This document shows positions 50,776 to 59,096 of a stretch of DNA of 64,000 nucleotides, piece by piece. The notes beneath the pieces were generated by a model. It did not search any database, was not told the DNA's origin, and worked only from the letters and a program-made list of their open reading frames with translations. Origin of the DNA: Streptomyces virginiae. Its GTDB lineage: Bacteria; Actinomycetota; Actinomycetes; Streptomycetales; Streptomycetaceae. Numbering within the stretch: position 1 is the first letter of the stretch; the number at the start of each line of letters is the position of its first letter. The stretch covers positions 186,001 to 250,000 of the forward strand of contig NZ_JOAK01000004.1 in the NCBI RefSeq assembly GCF_000720455.1, given 5' to 3'. The position numbers and the translations under genes are program-made.

Positions 50776-52044
50776 TCAGGACAGCGGCAGGCCCGGGGCC
50801 GGGAAGGCGGCCATCAGGTCGCCCACCTCCGCACGGATCACGGCCAGGGCCGGCTCGTCGCCCTTGGCCGCGGCGTCCACCGCCCGGGCGATCCAGTCCG
50901 CGACCACCGGCATGTGCTCCGTGGTCAGCCCCCGCGACGTCAGCGACGGCGTACCGATCCGCACCCCCGAGGGGTCGAACGGCTTGCGCGGGTCGAACGG
51001 CACCGTGTTGTAGTTCACGACGATCCCCGCCCGGTCCAGCGCCTTGGCCGCGACCTTGCCCGGCACCTCCTTGCCCGTCAGGTCGATCAGGATCAGGTGG
51101 TTGTCCGTACCGCCCGACACCAGGTCGAAGCCCCGCTCCAGCAGTGCCGCGGCCAGCGCCTTGGCGTTGGCCACGACCGCGTGCGCGTACCGGACGAAGG
51201 ACGGCTGCGCCGCCTCGTGCAGCGCCACCGCGATGCCGGCCGTCGTCTGGTTGTGCGGACCGCCCTGCAGGCCCGGGAAGACGGCCTTGTCGATCGCCTT
51301 CGCGTGCTCCTCGCGGCACATCAGCATCGCGCCGCGCGGTCCGCGCAGGGTCTTGTGGGTCGTGGTGGAGATGACGTCCACGTGGTCCGCCGGGGACGGG
51401 TGCGCGCCGCCCGCGATCAGGCCGGCGATGTGGGCGACGTCCGCGACCAGGACCGAGCCCGCCTCGCGCGCGATCTCCGCGAAGGCGGCGAAGTCGATGG
51501 TCCTCGGCAGGGCCGTGCCACCGCAGAAGATCACCTTGGGCCGCTCGGCGAGGGCCAGCTCGCGCACGGCGTCGTAGTCGATCAGGCCCGTGTCGGCGCG
51601 GACGCCGTACTGCACGCCCCGGAACCACGAGCCCGTCGCCGAGACGCCCCATCCGTGCGTCAGGTGGCCGCCCATCGGCAGCGCCATGCCCATGACCGTG
51701 TCGCCGGGCTTCGCGAAGGCCAGGTACACGGCCAGGTTGGCCGGGGAGCCGGAGTACGGCTGCACGTTGGCGTGGTCCACGCCGAACAGGCCCTTGGCGC
51801 GCTCGATCGCCAGCGCCTCGACCCGGTCGATGTTCTGCTGGCCCTCGTAGTAGCGGCGGCCGGGGTAGCCCTCGCTGTACTTGTTCTGCAGCACGGTGCC
51901 GGAGGCTTCGAGGACGGCCGCGGACACGTAGTTCTCGCTGGGGATCAGGCGCAGGGTCTCCGCCTGGAGGACTTCCTCCGCGGCGACGTAGGACGCCAGT
52001 TCGGGATCGGTCGCGGAAAGGGCGGGATGGCGGCTCGCGGACAC
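50776..52044 (-). CDS. glyA: Serine hydroxymethyltransferase
   Basis: 422 residues, PLP enzyme interconverting serine and glycine with transfer of one carbon to tetrahydrofolate. Key parts: LRLIPSENYVSAAVLEA, NKYSEGYPGRRYYEGQQNID, VQPYSGSPANLAVYLAF and the Schiff-base lysine in STTTHKTLRGPRGAML. GTG at 52044 with GGAGGAG six bases upstream is firm; the open frame to 52392 is leader RNA. The leader folds into a ZTP riboswitch, so expression follows the folate/purine one-carbon state. folD, the next enzyme of the folate cycle, is at 62965. Confidence 0.98.
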   Translation of the reverse strand: MSASRHPALSATDPELASYVAAEEVLQAETLRLIPSENYVSAAVLEASGTVLQNKYSEGYPGRRYYEGQQNIDRVEALAIERAKGLFGVDHANVQPYSGSPANLAVYLAFAKPGDTVMGMALPMGGHLTHGWGVSATGSWFRGVQYGVRADTGLIDYDAVRELALAERPKVIFCGGTALPRTIDFAAFAEIAREAGSVLVADVAHIAGLIAGGAHPSPADHVDVISTTTHKTLRGPRGAMLMCREEHAKAIDKAVFPGLQGGPHNQTTAGIAVALHEAAQPSFVRYAHAVVANAKALAAALLERGFDLVSGGTDNHLILIDLTGKEVPGKVAAKALDRAGIVVNYNTVPFDPRKPFDPSGVRIGTPSLTSRGLTTEHMPVVADWIARAVDAAAKGDEPALAVIRAEVGDLMAAFPAPGLPLS

Positions 52045-52084
52045 GGCGGGCTCCTCCGGGGTCGATGTGATCGGTACCCCGCGA

Positions 52085-52169
52085 GGCCCAGGCGAGCGGC
52101 CCTGTATGCGGTCGAGCGCGCACGACTCCCCCGGAGTTGGTTCTCCGTACGCCAGTCGCCGTGCGTACC
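52085..52169 (-). promoter_or_regulatory. ZTP (pfl) riboswitch in the glyA leader
   Basis: On the minus strand, P1 pairs CGCACG with CGTGCG; inside it lie the conserved GCGACTGGCG and a GGAG...CTCC hairpin followed by GGGGGAGT. After the GACCGC element comes the 3' pseudoknot hairpin GCCGCTCGCCTGGGCC, close to the family consensus CCGCCUGGGC. ZTP/ZMP signals shortage of 10-formyl-tetrahydrofolate and switches on glyA in many bacteria. A TAGGGT -10-like box (52174-52179, minus) lies just before it. About 40 bases separate it from the start codon, room for an expression platform over the ribosome site. Confidence 0.85.
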
Positions 52170-52339
52170 GACACCCTAGATGAGCGGGTCCGCAGCGTCG
52201 CCCGCGGGGCCGCCGCCAACCCGCTCGCCCGGCGGGCGCGCCGCGGAACAGGTTTCTGCGTCCGGGATACGAGCGACGATAAGAAGGTGACGCCACCCTC
52301 GTCACCGCTTCACCGGCCAGACGGACGATCGGAGACCCC

Positions 52340-53545
52340 GTGTCGACAACAGCTGATGCCATCCGCTCCGCCGACGCGCACAGCGCGCACAACTACCACC
52401 CGCTGCCCGTCGTCGTCGCGTCCGCGGAAGGCGCGTGGATGACCGATGTGGAAGGCCGCAGATACCTCGACATGCTCGCCGGGTACTCCGCGCTCAACTT
52501 CGGTCACGGCAACCGCCGTCTGATCGACGCCGCGCACGCCCAGCTGGAGCGGGTCACGCTCACCTCGCGCGCCTTCCACCACGACCGTTTCGCCGACTTC
52601 TGCACCGAACTCGCCGCGCTGTGCGGCAAGGAGATGGTGCTGCCCATGAACACGGGTGCGGAGGCGGTGGAGACGGCGGTGAAGACCGCCCGCAAGTGGG
52701 GCTACGAGGTCAAGGGCGTCCCGGACGGCCACGCCAAGATCGTGGTGGCCGCCGACAACTTCCACGGGCGGACCACGACCGTCGTCTCCTTCTCGACGGA
52801 CCACGACGCCCGCGACCACTTCGGCCCGTACACGCCCGGCTTCGAGATCGTCCCGTACGGAGACCTCACCGCGCTGTCCCACGCCGTCACGGAGAACACC
52901 GTGGCCGTGCTGCTGGAGCCGATCCAGGGCGAGGCGGGGGTGCTGGTGCCGCCCGCCGGATACCTGAGCGGCGTACGGGAACTGACCCGCGAACGCAACG
53001 TGCTCTTCATGGCCGACGAGATCCAGTCGGGCCTCGGCCGGACCGGGAAGACCTTCGCCTGCGAGCACGAGGGGGTCGTCCCCGACGTCTACATCCTCGG
53101 CAAGGCGCTCGGCGGCGGGGTCGTGCCGGTGTCGGCGGTCGTCGCCGACCGGGACGTGCTGGGGGTGTTCGGGCCCGGCCAGCACGGGTCCACCTTCGGC
53201 GGGAACCCGCTCGCCTGCGCCGTCGCGCTGGAGGTGATCGCCATGCTGCGGACCGGCGAGCACCAGCAGCGGGCCACCGAACTGGGCGACCACCTCCACC
53301 GCGAGCTGAACCTGCTCGTCGGCGGGGGCGCCGTGACCGCGGTGCGCGGCCGCGGCCTGTGGGCGGGCGTCGACATCGACCCCTCCCGCGGTACGGGCCG
53401 GGAGATCTCCGAGAAGCTGATGGAGCTCGGGGTGCTCGTGAAGGACACCCACGGCTCGACGATCCGGATCGCCCCGCCGCTGGTGATCACCAAGGAGGAC
53501 CTGGACTGGGGCCTGGACCAGCTCCGCTCGGTGCTCGGCGCGTAG
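52340..53545 (+). CDS. rocD: Ornithine--oxo-acid aminotransferase
   Basis: 401 residues, class III PLP aminotransferase converting ornithine and 2-oxoglutarate to glutamate semialdehyde and glutamate, in arginine/ornithine breakdown or proline supply. Typical features: YHPLPVVVASAEGAWMTDVE, MLAGYSALNFGHGN, LPMNTGAEAVETAVKTARKW, FHGRTTTVVSFS, EPIQGEAGV, MADEIQSGLGRTG and the PLP lysine in YILGKALGGGVVPVSAV. GTG at 52340 follows GGAGA. Divergent from glyA, convergent with the ATP-grasp gene (21 bp apart). Confidence 0.95.
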   Translation: MSTTADAIRSADAHSAHNYHPLPVVVASAEGAWMTDVEGRRYLDMLAGYSALNFGHGNRRLIDAAHAQLERVTLTSRAFHHDRFADFCTELAALCGKEMVLPMNTGAEAVETAVKTARKWGYEVKGVPDGHAKIVVAADNFHGRTTTVVSFSTDHDARDHFGPYTPGFEIVPYGDLTALSHAVTENTVAVLLEPIQGEAGVLVPPAGYLSGVRELTRERNVLFMADEIQSGLGRTGKTFACEHEGVVPDVYILGKALGGGVVPVSAVVADRDVLGVFGPGQHGSTFGGNPLACAVALEVIAMLRTGEHQQRATELGDHLHRELNLLVGGGAVTAVRGRGLWAGVDIDPSRGTGREISEKLMELGVLVKDTHGSTIRIAPPLVITKEDLDWGLDQLRSVLGA

Positions 53546-53566
53546 GACGAGCCGGGCACACACCCC

Positions 53567-54769
53567 TCAGAGGATGACGTGGGGCAGGAAGCGGGCGTAC
53601 TCGTCCGTGACCGGCCCCGCCGATTCGCGGATCCCGAGCCCCGCCGCCTCGTCCTCGACGACCCACGCGCCGAGCACCACGCGGTTGCCGTCGAAGTCGG
53701 GCAGCGGGGCCAGCCCCTGGAAGCAGTACCGCTCCCCCGGCTCGGGTACGAACGGCTCCCCGTCCGGGCCCGGCCCGTGCAGGGTGACGCCGGCGCCCTC
53801 ACGGCCGAGGAGGGGCTTGGCCACGTAGCCGGCCGACCCGGGCTCCGCCAGCTCGCGCGGGCCGTCGAGGTAGGCGGGCAGCAGGTTCGGGTGCTCCGGG
53901 AACAGCTCCCACAGGATCGCGAGCAGCGCCTTGTTGGAGAGCAGCATCTTCCACAGCGGCTCGATCCAGCAGGTGGTGCCGGAGCCGCCGCCGTGGTCGT
54001 AGGTGCCGAGGACCTGCGGGCCGAACTCGTCCGTGGCCAGCCACTCCCACGGGTAGAGCTTGAAGCAGCTGCGGATGAAGCGGAGCTTTTCGTCGACGAA
54101 CCGGCCGGACAGGCTGTCCCAGCCGATCTGCTCCACGGACAGGGCGTGGGTCTCCAGGCCGGCCTGGTCCGCGGTCTCCTGGAGGTAGGCGACCGTCATC
54201 AGGTCCTCGCCGAGCTCGTCGGTCTCGGAGTGCGCGAAGTGCAGCGGGCCGGGCGCCAGCAGCTCCGCCTGGCGGCGCCAGGCGTCGACGAGGCGCTCGT
54301 GGAGGGAGTTCCACTGGTCGGCGCCGGGGAAGCGCTCCTCCATCCAGAACCACTGCGGGCTGGCCGCCTCCACCAGGGAGGTCGGGGTGTCCGCGTTGTA
54401 CTCCAGCATCTTGGCCGGGCTGCCGCTGCCGTCGTAGCGCAGGTCGAAACGGCCGTAGAGGGAGGGCTGTTCGGCGCGGCGGCGCCAGGACTCGGTGATC
54501 AGCGCGGCGAGCCGCGGATCGGTGATGCCGAGGTCGGCGAAGCGGTCGTGCTCGACGATGTGCGCGGCGGCGGCCAGGCACATGGCGTGCAGTTCCTCGA
54601 CGACGTTCTCCAGGGCCTCGATCTCCGGGAGGGAGAAGGAGTAGTAGGCGCTCTCGTCCCAGTAGGGGCGCAGCGAGTCGTCGGGGTAGCGGGTGAGGGG
54701 GTAGATCAGCCCCTGCTCCTCGACCGTCTTCTGCCAGCCGGGACGTGGCTCGATGGTGTGCCGCTGCAT
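53567..54769 (-). CDS. Glutathionylspermidine synthase-family ATP-grasp protein
   Basis: 400 residues resembling the C-terminal synthetase domain of glutathionylspermidine synthase (YgiC/YjfC type). Visible: YWDESAYYSFSLPEIEALEN, RFDLRYDGSGSPAKMLEYNA, EYNADTPTSLVEAASPQWFW and, in the ATP-binding part, YVAKPLLGREGAGVTLHG and PVTDEYARFLPHVI. It probably forms an amide bond between a carboxylate (peptide) and an amine; the true substrate in actinobacteria, which lack glutathione, is unknown. It lies seven bases downstream of a small lipoprotein gene and must be co-transcribed with it, which suggests an envelope-linked job. Confidence 0.9.
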   Translation of the reverse strand: MQRHTIEPRPGWQKTVEEQGLIYPLTRYPDDSLRPYWDESAYYSFSLPEIEALENVVEELHAMCLAAAAHIVEHDRFADLGITDPRLAALITESWRRRAEQPSLYGRFDLRYDGSGSPAKMLEYNADTPTSLVEAASPQWFWMEERFPGADQWNSLHERLVDAWRRQAELLAPGPLHFAHSETDELGEDLMTVAYLQETADQAGLETHALSVEQIGWDSLSGRFVDEKLRFIRSCFKLYPWEWLATDEFGPQVLGTYDHGGGSGTTCWIEPLWKMLLSNKALLAILWELFPEHPNLLPAYLDGPRELAEPGSAGYVAKPLLGREGAGVTLHGPGPDGEPFVPEPGERYCFQGLAPLPDFDGNRVVLGAWVVEDEAAGLGIRESAGPVTDEYARFLPHVIL

Positions 54770-54776
54770 CGTGTGA

Positions 54777-55073
54777 TCAGCCGCCGCTGGAGCTGGAGTG
54801 GCCGCCGATGCCGCCGCGGGTGACGGCGGACTTGTCGAAGCTGCCGCCGGTGACCTTGCCGTTGCTGACGCGGCCGCCGTAGTAGTACGCGCCGGTTCCG
54901 CCGGTCTTGCACTCCTTGCTGTTCAAGTGGTCCAGCGTGGAGCGGGACGCGCAACGGCGGTCCGGCTCGTCGCTGCTGCCGCAGGCCACGAGGGTGGCCG
55001 CGAGCAGGCCCATGCCTCCGAGGGCGACGGCGCCTGAGCGCATCCGGCGCTGGTTGGTGCTGCTGCTGTCCAT
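54777..55073 (-). CDS. Small lipoprotein coupled to the ATP-grasp gene
   Basis: 98 residues. The lipobox LVAC follows a hydrophobic stretch (GAVALGGMGLLAATLVAC), so about 67 mature residues sit outside the membrane; they contain a second pair of cysteines (RRCASRSTLDHLNSKEC) and a Gly/Ser/Tyr-rich tail ending SSSSGG. In Escherichia the YgiB/YjfM lipoproteins are likewise encoded beside YgiC-type ATP-grasp genes, so this pair has the same logic. ATG at 55073 follows GGGGGAG. Divergent from the DMT-like gene. Confidence 0.88.
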   Translation of the reverse strand: MDSSSTNQRRMRSGAVALGGMGLLAATLVACGSSDEPDRRCASRSTLDHLNSKECKTGGTGAYYYGGRVSNGKVTGGSFDKSAVTRGGIGGHSSSSGG

Positions 55074-55177
55074 GTCTGCTGCTCCCCCTGGGGCCTGGCG
55101 TGCTCCCGACAGACTAGAGCGGGGCCCCCGGCCGATGGAATCCGGCCGCCGTGAGATCCGTGACCTAAAGTCAGTTC

Positions 55178-56032
55178 GTGCTGATTGGGATGATTTGCTC
55201 GCTGGGTGCGGCGGTGTGCTTCGGCACGGCGTCCGTTCTGCAGGCCGTCGCGACGCGGGCGGTGGAGCCCGGCAGCGGCTCCGGGGTGGACGCGGCGCTG
55301 TTCCTGCGGGCCGCGCGGCAGTGGCGCTACGTGCTGGGCCTCGTCCTGGACGCGGCCGGATTCGTACTGCAGATCATCGCGTTGCGGCACGTGCCGATCT
55401 ACGTGGTCGGGGCCGCGCTGGCCGCCAGTCTGGCGGTGACGGCCGTGGTCGCGTCGAGGCTGATGGCGGTACGGCTGTCCACGGCGGAGTGGTGCGCGGT
55501 GGGCGTGGTGTGCGCGGGGCTGCTGATGCTGGGGCTGTCCGCGGGGGAGGAGGGCGCCGGGACGGGTTCGCTCGCGCTGAAGCTGGGGCTGCTGGGCGTG
55601 GCGGTGCTGGTGCTGCTGGTCGGGGCGGTCGCGGGCGGGCTGCCGGACGGGCCGCGCGCCCTGGTCCTCGGCCTGGGGTCGGGCACGGGCTTCGGGGTGG
55701 TGGAGGTCTCGGTGCGGCTCATCGACTCGGTGTGGGACTTCGCCAACCCGGCCCTGTACGCGCTGCTGCTGGGCGGGGCGGCCGGCTTCCTGCTCCTGAC
55801 CTCGGCGCTGGCGCGCGGCTCGGTGACGGTCGCGACGGCCGGCCTGGTGCTCGGCGAGACGATCGGCCCGGCACTGGTGGGCGTGGTCTGGCTCGGCGAC
55901 CGCACCCGGGAGGGCCTGACGTGGCTGGCGGTGACGGGCTTCGCGGTGGCCGTGGCCGGCTCCCTGGCCCTCTCCCGCTTCGGCGAACCGAAGTCGCCGC
56001 CGGGGCCGCACTCCGGCCCCGCCGGCGTTTGA
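55178..56032 (+). CDS. DMT/EamA-like integral membrane protein
   Basis: 284 residues, nine or ten membrane helices, related to the drug/metabolite transporter or NIPA-like group: MICSLGAAVCFGTASVLQAV at the N-terminus, LRHVPIYVVGAALAASLAVT, and ASVARGSVTVATAG-type end (ARGSVTVATAGLVLGETIGP). Substrate unknown. GTG at 55178 has no ribosome site, but TAAAGT (55166-55171) lies seven bases before it, so the message is probably leaderless. Its last codons and stop (GCC GGC GTT TGA) are part of the dispersed repeat at 56021. Confidence 0.88.
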   Translation: MLIGMICSLGAAVCFGTASVLQAVATRAVEPGSGSGVDAALFLRAARQWRYVLGLVLDAAGFVLQIIALRHVPIYVVGAALAASLAVTAVVASRLMAVRLSTAEWCAVGVVCAGLLMLGLSAGEEGAGTGSLALKLGLLGVAVLVLLVGAVAGGLPDGPRALVLGLGSGTGFGVVEVSVRLIDSVWDFANPALYALLLGGAAGFLLLTSALARGSVTVATAGLVLGETIGPALVGVVWLGDRTREGLTWLAVTGFAVAVAGSLALSRFGEPKSPPGPHSGPAGV

Positions 56033-56061
56033 GGCGCGGGGGTCCGGGGGCGGAGCCCCCG
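56021..56061. repeat. Dispersed intergenic repeat, copy 2, supplying a stop codon
   Basis: GCCGGCGTTTGAGGCGCGGG followed by GGTCCGGGGGCGGAGCCCCCG; nearly identical to 50719-50759. The TGA inside it ends the membrane protein gene, and its GGGGGCGGAGCCCCC hairpin is a likely terminator. Confidence 0.75.
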
Positions 56062-56096
56062 CAACGGTGCGCCCACCGCCTCCCCCGGCGGAGCCG

Positions 56097-57494
56097 TCAC
56101 GGCAGCGAGGCGGCCAGCGCCGCGAGGGTCGGGGCCCACGCGCTGTCCGACGGCGTGCCGTAGCCGACGACCAGCGCGTCCCGCGGCGCGACATCGGCCT
56201 GCGGGTGGCGGAAGGCGGAGAGGCCGTGCAGGGCCAGGTCCTGCCAGGCCGCCGACTGCAGCACCGACCGTTCCGTGCCCGCCGGGAGGTCCAGCACCGC
56301 GTGCAGGCCCGCCGCGATCCCCGAGACCCCCACCACCCGGCCGGCCACCGCCGCCACCAGCTCGTCCCGCCGCCGCCGGTAGCGCAGCCGCATCCCGCGC
56401 ACGTGCCGGTCGTACGCCCCGGATTCGATGAACTCCGCCAGCGTGAGCTGGTCCGGCGCGCTGGAGGTCCAGTCCGTGTGCCCCTTCGCCGCGGTGACCT
56501 CCTCCAGCAGGCCCGGCGGGAGCACCATCCAGCCGATCCGCAGCCCCGGGGCGAGGGACTTGCTGGCCGTGCCGAGGTACACCACCCGGTCCGGGTCCAG
56601 GCCCTGCAGGGCACCCACCGGCTGCCGGTCGTAGCGGAACTCGCCGTCGTAGTCGTCCTCCAGGATCAGCCCGCCGGTGGTCCGGGCCCAGTCGACCGCG
56701 GCCGCACGGCGGGCCGGGGTCAGGGCCGCGCCCGTCGGGAACTGGTGGGCCGGGGTCAGCAGGACCGCACCCGCAGCCGCGGTCAGCTCCCCCGTACGGG
56801 CCCCCTCGCCGTCCACCCCGAGCGGTGTGGTCCGCAGCCCCGCCCCCACCAGCACGTCCCGGTGGAAGTCCAGGCCGTACCCCTCGACGGCGACCTCCCG
56901 AACCCGCCGCGCCCGCAGCACCGCCGCGAGCAGCTTCAGCCCGTGCAGGAAGCCCGCGCACAGCACGATCCGGTCCGGGTCCGCGTAGACCCCGCGCGCC
57001 CGCGCCAGGTAGCCCGCCAGCGCCTGCCGCAGCTCGACGCGGCCGCGGCCGTCGGTCGCGTAGCCGAAGGCCTCGTTCGGGGCGGCGGTCAGCGCCCGCC
57101 GGGCCGCCGACAGCCAGGCCGCGCGCGGGAAACCGCCCAGGTCCGGGGTGCCGGGGATGAGGCTGTACGCGGGCCCGCCGCGCGCGGGGCGGCGTACGGG
57201 GGCGGCCGCCGCGGCCCGGCGCGGGCGGGCCCGTTCGGCGACCCGGGTGCCGGAGCCCTGCCGGGCCGTGAGCCAGCCCTCCGCGACGAGCTCGGCGTAC
57301 GCCTCGGCGACCGTGTTCCGTGCGATGCCCAGGTCGGCCGCGAGGGTCCGGGAGGACGGCAGCCGGGTGCCGGCCGCCAGCCGCCCGCTGCGCGCGGCCT
57401 CCCGCAGCGCCTCGGTGAGCCCGGCCCGAAGACCGCGCCCGGCGGAGAGGTCCAGATGCAGGTCGGCTCCGAAAGTGGCCCAAGGATCCGTCAT
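56097..57494 (-). CDS. MocR/PdxR-type regulator (GntR HTH plus aminotransferase-like domain)
   Basis: 465 residues. The N-terminal GntR winged helix has RSGRLAAGTRLPSSRTLAAD and LGIARNTVAEAYAELVAEGW. Residues about 115-465 are a class I aminotransferase fold, with EDDYDGEFRYDRQPVG and the PLP lysine in LGTASKSLAPGLRIGW intact. Such proteins sense PLP or an external aldimine; PdxR controls B6 synthesis, others control transport or amine genes. ATG at 57494. It is divergent from the AhpD-like gene at 57542, with a 13-bp palindrome between, so it probably represses itself and acts on that gene. Confidence 0.93.
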   Translation of the reverse strand: MTDPWATFGADLHLDLSAGRGLRAGLTEALREAARSGRLAAGTRLPSSRTLAADLGIARNTVAEAYAELVAEGWLTARQGSGTRVAERARPRRAAAAAPVRRPARGGPAYSLIPGTPDLGGFPRAAWLSAARRALTAAPNEAFGYATDGRGRVELRQALAGYLARARGVYADPDRIVLCAGFLHGLKLLAAVLRARRVREVAVEGYGLDFHRDVLVGAGLRTTPLGVDGEGARTGELTAAAGAVLLTPAHQFPTGAALTPARRAAAVDWARTTGGLILEDDYDGEFRYDRQPVGALQGLDPDRVVYLGTASKSLAPGLRIGWMVLPPGLLEEVTAAKGHTDWTSSAPDQLTLAEFIESGAYDRHVRGMRLRYRRRRDELVAAVAGRVVGVSGIAAGLHAVLDLPAGTERSVLQSAAWQDLALHGLSAFRHPQADVAPRDALVVGYGTPSDSAWAPTLAALAASLP

Positions 57495-57496
57495 GG

Positions 57497-57509
57497 ATAT
57501 GGACCATAT
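57497..57509. promoter_or_regulatory. Operator-like palindrome between the MocR and AhpD-like genes
   Basis: ATATGGACCATAT, perfect 6-bp arms around one base, two bases from the regulator ATG and about 20 bp upstream of a TAGTGT -10-like box (57529-57534) for the divergent gene. AT-rich in GC-rich surroundings. Confidence 0.6.
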
Positions 57510-57541
57510 CGGCGGGCCGCCTCGCTCCTAGTGTGGATCAC

Positions 57542-58066
57542 ATGACGACCACCGCAGAGAACCGCCGGACCCACTCGCACGCCCACGACCACGCCCCCGA
57601 GCACACACCGCGCATGCACATGGCGAAGCTCGCCCCCGAGGTCTACAAGGCCGTCCTGGCCCTGGAACTCGCCGCCCGCAAGGGCCTGGAGCCGTCCCTG
57701 GTCGAGCTCGTCAAGATCCGGGCCTCCCAGGTCAACCACTGCGCCTTCTGCCTCGACATGCACACCAAGGACGCGATCGCCGCCGGTGAGAGCGTCGAGC
57801 GGATCGTGCAGCTGGGCGCCTGGGAGGAGTCGCGGCACTTCTACACGGAGAAGGAGCTCGCCGCGATCGAGTTCACCGAGGCGGTCACGGTGCTGACGGA
57901 CGGCTTCGTGCCCGACGAGGTGTACGCGAAGGCCGCGGCGCACTTCGAAGAGCGCGAGCTGGCCCAGCTGATCGCCGTCATCGCGACGATCAACGTGTGG
58001 AACCGCATCGGTGTCACCACCCGCATGGTGCCGGGCCACTACACGCCGGGCATGTACAAGAGCTGA
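57542..58066 (+). CDS. AhpD-like carboxymuconolactone decarboxylase-family protein
   Basis: 174 residues. A His-rich N-terminus (HSHAHDHAPEH) precedes the AhpD/CMD fold, with the redox motif VNHCAFCLDMH (Cys67, Cys70, His74) typical of alkylhydroperoxidase AhpD-core proteins, and IAVIATINVWNRIGVTTRM at the end of the domain. It probably reduces peroxides or acts as a thiol peroxidase; the exact substrate is unknown. ATG at 57542; no clear ribosome site, so it may be leaderless from TAGTGT. The His tract could bind metal. Divergent from, and probably controlled by, the MocR-type regulator. Confidence 0.92.
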   Translation: MTTTAENRRTHSHAHDHAPEHTPRMHMAKLAPEVYKAVLALELAARKGLEPSLVELVKIRASQVNHCAFCLDMHTKDAIAAGESVERIVQLGAWEESRHFYTEKELAAIEFTEAVTVLTDGFVPDEVYAKAAAHFEERELAQLIAVIATINVWNRIGVTTRMVPGHYTPGMYKS

Positions 58067-58165
58067 CCCGACCCGGGCCGGGCCCACCCGACCCGGGCCG
58101 GGCCCACCCGGGCCGGGCCGGGCCCACCCGGGCCGGGCCGGGCCCACCCGGGCCGGGCCGGGCCG
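58066..58165. repeat. Five tandem copies of a 20-bp G+C unit
   Basis: Units start at 58066, 58086, 58106, 58126 and 58146: two ACCCGACCCGGGCCGGGCCC and three ACCCGGGCCGGGCCGGGCCC or one-base variants. The array begins with the last base of the AhpD-like stop codon and ends five bases before the convergent stop at 58171, so it is the whole intergenic space. Each unit can fold on itself (GGGCC/GGCCC). Confidence 0.9.
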
Positions 58166-58170
58166 GCCCG

Positions 58171-59094
58171 TCAGCCGGTCGGCCGGAACGCCGCCAGCGC
58201 CGCAGCGTGGTGGTCCTGCGTGACCTGCCACTCGGCGACGGGACCCGCCGTCAACAGCGCCCACTTGGTGCCGTCCGCCGCGAGGAAGACCCGTTCGACG
58301 CCGCGCCGCACCCCGCGCGACTCCTCGCTGTCGTACTGGTAGACGAGCTCCGCCGCATTCGGGCTGCCTGACACCGGGCCGACGCTGATCTCCTCGTACC
58401 CCCGGGTGCCGCCCCGCAGGTAGGTGGAGGCCTGCTTGACCGCCTGGAGCGGGCTCAGCTCCGGCTCCGACACCCGGAACACCTGGATCAGCGCGCTCCG
58501 GTCGGCCGAGCGGTAGAAGACGCCCTCCTTGAGCTCCTCGCGCGCCCAGCCCGCCGGGACGGCGATGGTGAAGCCCGCCGCGTCCTGCTTCGTCTCGTGG
58601 GCTCCCGCGCCGGGCCCGGTGCCGGTGCCGGTGGGGCTCGGGGTGGGCGTCCGGGTCGGTCCGGAACCGGTGGAAGGGGCGCCGGTGGCGGTGGACGGGC
58701 CGCCGCCGGACCCCGTCGGCGCGCCCGAGGTCACCGTCCCGTTCTTCTCCCCCGCGCGGTCCGCGTCGCCGGTGTCCCGGGCCACGAACCACACGGCGGC
58801 CGCGCCGATCGCGACGGAGGCGACCGCGATGCCCGCCGTCGCCGGGGTCAGCCAGCGGCCGCGCGGCCTGTCGGCGGCCCCGTGGCCGGGCTGCGGCGGC
58901 ACGGGCGGCGGCCCGTACGGGGGCGTGGGCGCGGTCGGCGGCTGCGGCGGAAGCGGCGGCAGGCCCTGGACGCCACCCGGCGGGGGTCCGGCCTGGGCCC
59001 CGGTCTGGGGCCCGGCCGGGGCCTGGTCGACCACCCAGCGCTGCGCCTGCGCGTCCCAGCGGCGCGGGCCCGACGGCGGCTGCGGCGGAGCCAC
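58171..59094 (-). CDS. Membrane protein with Pro-rich N-terminus and extracytoplasmic sensor-like domain
   Basis: 307 residues. The first 80 are Pro/Gly/Gln rich after an RRWDAQAQRWVV segment; one membrane helix (ATAGIAVASVAIGAAAVWFV) follows, then a Thr/Gly/Pro linker and a C-terminal domain of about 140 residues (GFTIAVPAGWAREELKEGVF and EVTQDHHAAALAAFRPTG-type end). This C-terminal module is familiar from the outside part of Streptomyces Ser/Thr kinases and related membrane proteins; no kinase domain is present here. GTG at 59094, two bases after the stop of the 127-residue gene, so part of a three-gene operon. Confidence 0.85.
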   Translation of the reverse strand: MAPPQPPSGPRRWDAQAQRWVVDQAPAGPQTGAQAGPPPGGVQGLPPLPPQPPTAPTPPYGPPPVPPQPGHGAADRPRGRWLTPATAGIAVASVAIGAAAVWFVARDTGDADRAGEKNGTVTSGAPTGSGGGPSTATGAPSTGSGPTRTPTPSPTGTGTGPGAGAHETKQDAAGFTIAVPAGWAREELKEGVFYRSADRSALIQVFRVSEPELSPLQAVKQASTYLRGGTRGYEEISVGPVSGSPNAAELVYQYDSEESRGVRRGVERVFLAADGTKWALLTAGPVAEWQVTQDHHAAALAAFRPTG

Positions 59095-59096
59095 GA

